Shown in pieces: positions 4,471 through 5,667 of a stretch of DNA of 5,667 nt. The stretch comes from an uncultured Porphyromonas sp. (GTDB lineage Bacteria; Bacteroidota; Bacteroidia; Bacteroidales; Porphyromonadaceae), in the NCBI GenBank assembly GCA_946997275.1, contig CAMPUN010000095.1:1-5667 (forward strand), read 5' to 3'. Position 1 is the first letter of the stretch, and each line of letters starts with the position of its first letter. A program made the translations under genes and the position numbers. Under the pieces are notes generated by a model. That model made no database searches. It had not been told where the DNA came from and worked only from the letters and a program-made list of their open reading frames with translations.

Positions 4471-5667
4471 TTAGTTGCTTGATCTGCTAACTTTGACGGG
4501 GCGCAGGGCGCGCATCGCATTGAGCACGGCGAGGACTGTGACGCCTACGTCGGCGAAGACGGCCATCCACATGGAGGCTATCCCGAGCAGTGCCAGGAGT
4601 AGCACCAGCACCTTGATGCCGATGGCAAACCATGCGTTCTGGAGCGCGATGCCGACTGTGTGGCGTGCGATCCTTATGGCGGTGGCGATCTTGAGCGGGT
4701 TGTCGTCCATGATGACCACGTCGGCCGCCTCTATGGCAGCATCAGAGCCGAGTCCGCCCATGGCGATACCCACATCGGCACGCGCTAGGACAGGTGCATC
4801 GTTGATGCCGTCGCCTACGAAGAGGACGGTGCCTCGGGCGGGTTGCTGGAGGATCGCCTCAAGGCGAGACAGCTTGTCCGCTGGGAGCAGATCCGCATAG
4901 TACTCGGTGATGCCCACCTCCTTGGCGACCTGCTGAGCCACCTCCTCGTGGTCGCCCGTGAGCATGACCAGCTGGCGGATGCCTAGGTGGTTCAGCGCCT
5001 CGATTGCTTGGCTAGACTCCTCCTTGAGCGTGTCGGAGACGACGATATGTCCCGCATAGGTACCGTCGATGGCGGCATGTACGATGGTGCCCGCATGGTC
5101 GCACGGCTGCCACTGAGCCCCGATAGACTCCATGAGCGCTACGTTCCCTACGTGAACTACGGAGCCGTTGACACGCGCCTTGACCCCACGCCCAGCCAAC
5201 TCCTCTACCTCCTCGATGGTGCAACCGTCCTGTTCGTTGGGATAGGCGTTGCGCAGTGAGGCTGCAATCGGGTGTGTGGAGTGACGCTCCACGTGAGCCA
5301 CCATATGTAGTAGATGGTTCGCTTCGCAGGCTGTCGGGTGTACTGCATTAGCGGTAAAAGTGCCTTTCGTCAGGGTGCCTGTTTTGTCAAAAAGGACGGC
5401 ACGCGCCTTCGCCAAAGCGTCCATATAGTTAGCCCCCTTGACCAAGATGCCAGCCCGTGAAGCGCCTCCGATGCCGGCAAAGAAGGAGAGCGGGATGGAG
5501 ATGACCAGAGCGCAGGGGCAAGAGATGACTAGGAAGGTCAGCGCACGGTACAGCCAGGTGGCGAAGTGGTCGGCGAAGCTGCCCATCAGGAGTGGCGGAA
5601 GGAAGGCGAGCAGGAGCGCTACGATCACTACGACGGGGGTGTAGACACGGGCGAAGCGACGTATGAA
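4471..5667 (-). CDS. P1B-type heavy-metal ATPase (Zn/Cd/Pb exporter, ZntA/CadA-like), N-terminal part missing at window edge
   Basis: Inner-membrane pump that uses ATP to export soft divalent metals, by family Zn2+, Cd2+ or Pb2+. The last 398 residues are visible; the frame is open to the right edge, and the GTG at 5628 is an internal valine, not the start. Counting from the edge, a membrane segment (about 10-28) leads to the metal-site helix with SCPCALV (CPC at 50-52), then the phosphorylation motif DKTGTLTKG (Asp94), the P1B His-Pro pair in STHPIAASL (132-133), GRGV, TGD (237-239) and GDGINDAP (285-292). The last two helices carry Lys352 (GIKVLVLLLALLG) and Asp373 (ADVGVTVLAVLNAMR). CPC plus this Lys and Asp is the P1B-2 pattern, against Cu+ pumps, which use Asn/Tyr and Met/Ser there. 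Full proteins run about 620-740 residues, so the actuator domain, early helices and any metal-binding N terminus are off-window. There is no Cys/His-rich tail. A terminator follows directly. Confidence 0.96.
   Translation of the reverse strand, partial: FIRRFARVYTPVVVIVALLLAFLPPLLMGSFADHFATWLYRALTFLVISCPCALVISIPLSFFAGIGGASRAGILVKGANYMDALAKARAVLFDKTGTLTKGTFTANAVHPTACEANHLLHMVAHVERHSTHPIAASLRNAYPNEQDGCTIEEVEELAGRGVKARVNGSVVHVGNVALMESIGAQWQPCDHAGTIVHAAIDGTYAGHIVVSDTLKEESSQAIEALNHLGIRQLVMLTGDHEEVAQQVAKEVGITEYYADLLPADKLSRLEAILQQPARGTVLFVGDGINDAPVLARADVGIAMGGLGSDAAIEAADVVIMDDNPLKIATAIRIARHTVGIALQNAWFAIGIKVLVLLLALLGIASMWMAVFADVGVTVLAVLNAMRALRPVKVSRSSN

Noticed and set aside
4475..4900. 141-codon plus-strand frame opposite the ATPase, with further shadows at 4987-5259, 5012-5224 and 5438-5644
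   Set aside because: They overlap the motif-rich ATPase P and N domains on the opposite strand or in another frame. The products are skewed in Ser, Ala and Arg, as expected for shadows.
5626..5628. GTG as the start codon of the ATPase
   Set aside because: The frame stays open to the window edge and upstream codons encode RRFARVYTPVVV, a conserved stretch before this membrane helix, so the true start is outside the window.

Overview
The window carries three protein genes, all on the minus strand: the 3' part of a zinc/cadmium/lead-type P-type ATPase (cut by the right edge), a complete TonB-dependent outer-membrane receptor, and the 5' part of dnaK (cut by the left edge). I see no plus-strand gene, tRNA, rRNA, CRISPR array or transposase. 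The organism is very probably a member of Bacteroidota, most likely Porphyromonas or a close relative. The grounds are the Bacteroidales-type DnaK sequence, a receptor with the carboxypeptidase-regulatory-like N-terminal extension typical of that phylum, no Shine-Dalgarno sequences, an A-rich leader before dnaK, and a TAnnTTTG-type box before the receptor. The fairly GC-rich coding sequence is compatible with the P. asaccharolytica/P. uenonis group, but that placement is from memory of the families and was not tested by a search.

Layout in the direction of transcription (right to left): the ATPase runs in from the right edge to its stop at 4471 and is followed 27 bases later by a strong intrinsic terminator (perfect 17-bp stem, then a U run). 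A 469-base gene-free region (4002-4470) follows. It is packed with small repeats: a 21-bp-phased array of four units, a 7-bp array of four units, a roughly 109-bp nested inverted-repeat element with 29-bp perfect arms, three 15-bp tandem units, and a 14-bp direct repeat. The receptor gene (4001-1542) starts six bases after a TAnnTTTG-like box. A 190-base gap with several small dyads then leads to dnaK (start 1351).

The three genes do not form an evident pathway: inner-membrane metal export, outer-membrane uptake of an unknown substrate, and cytoplasmic protein folding. The ATPase is transcriptionally insulated by its terminator. No convincing terminator separates the receptor from dnaK, so some read-through is possible, but dnaK probably has its own promoter. 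I found no previously undescribed enzymatic or defence system. The part most worth a second look is the repeat-dense intergenic region, with the dyads upstream of dnaK second.
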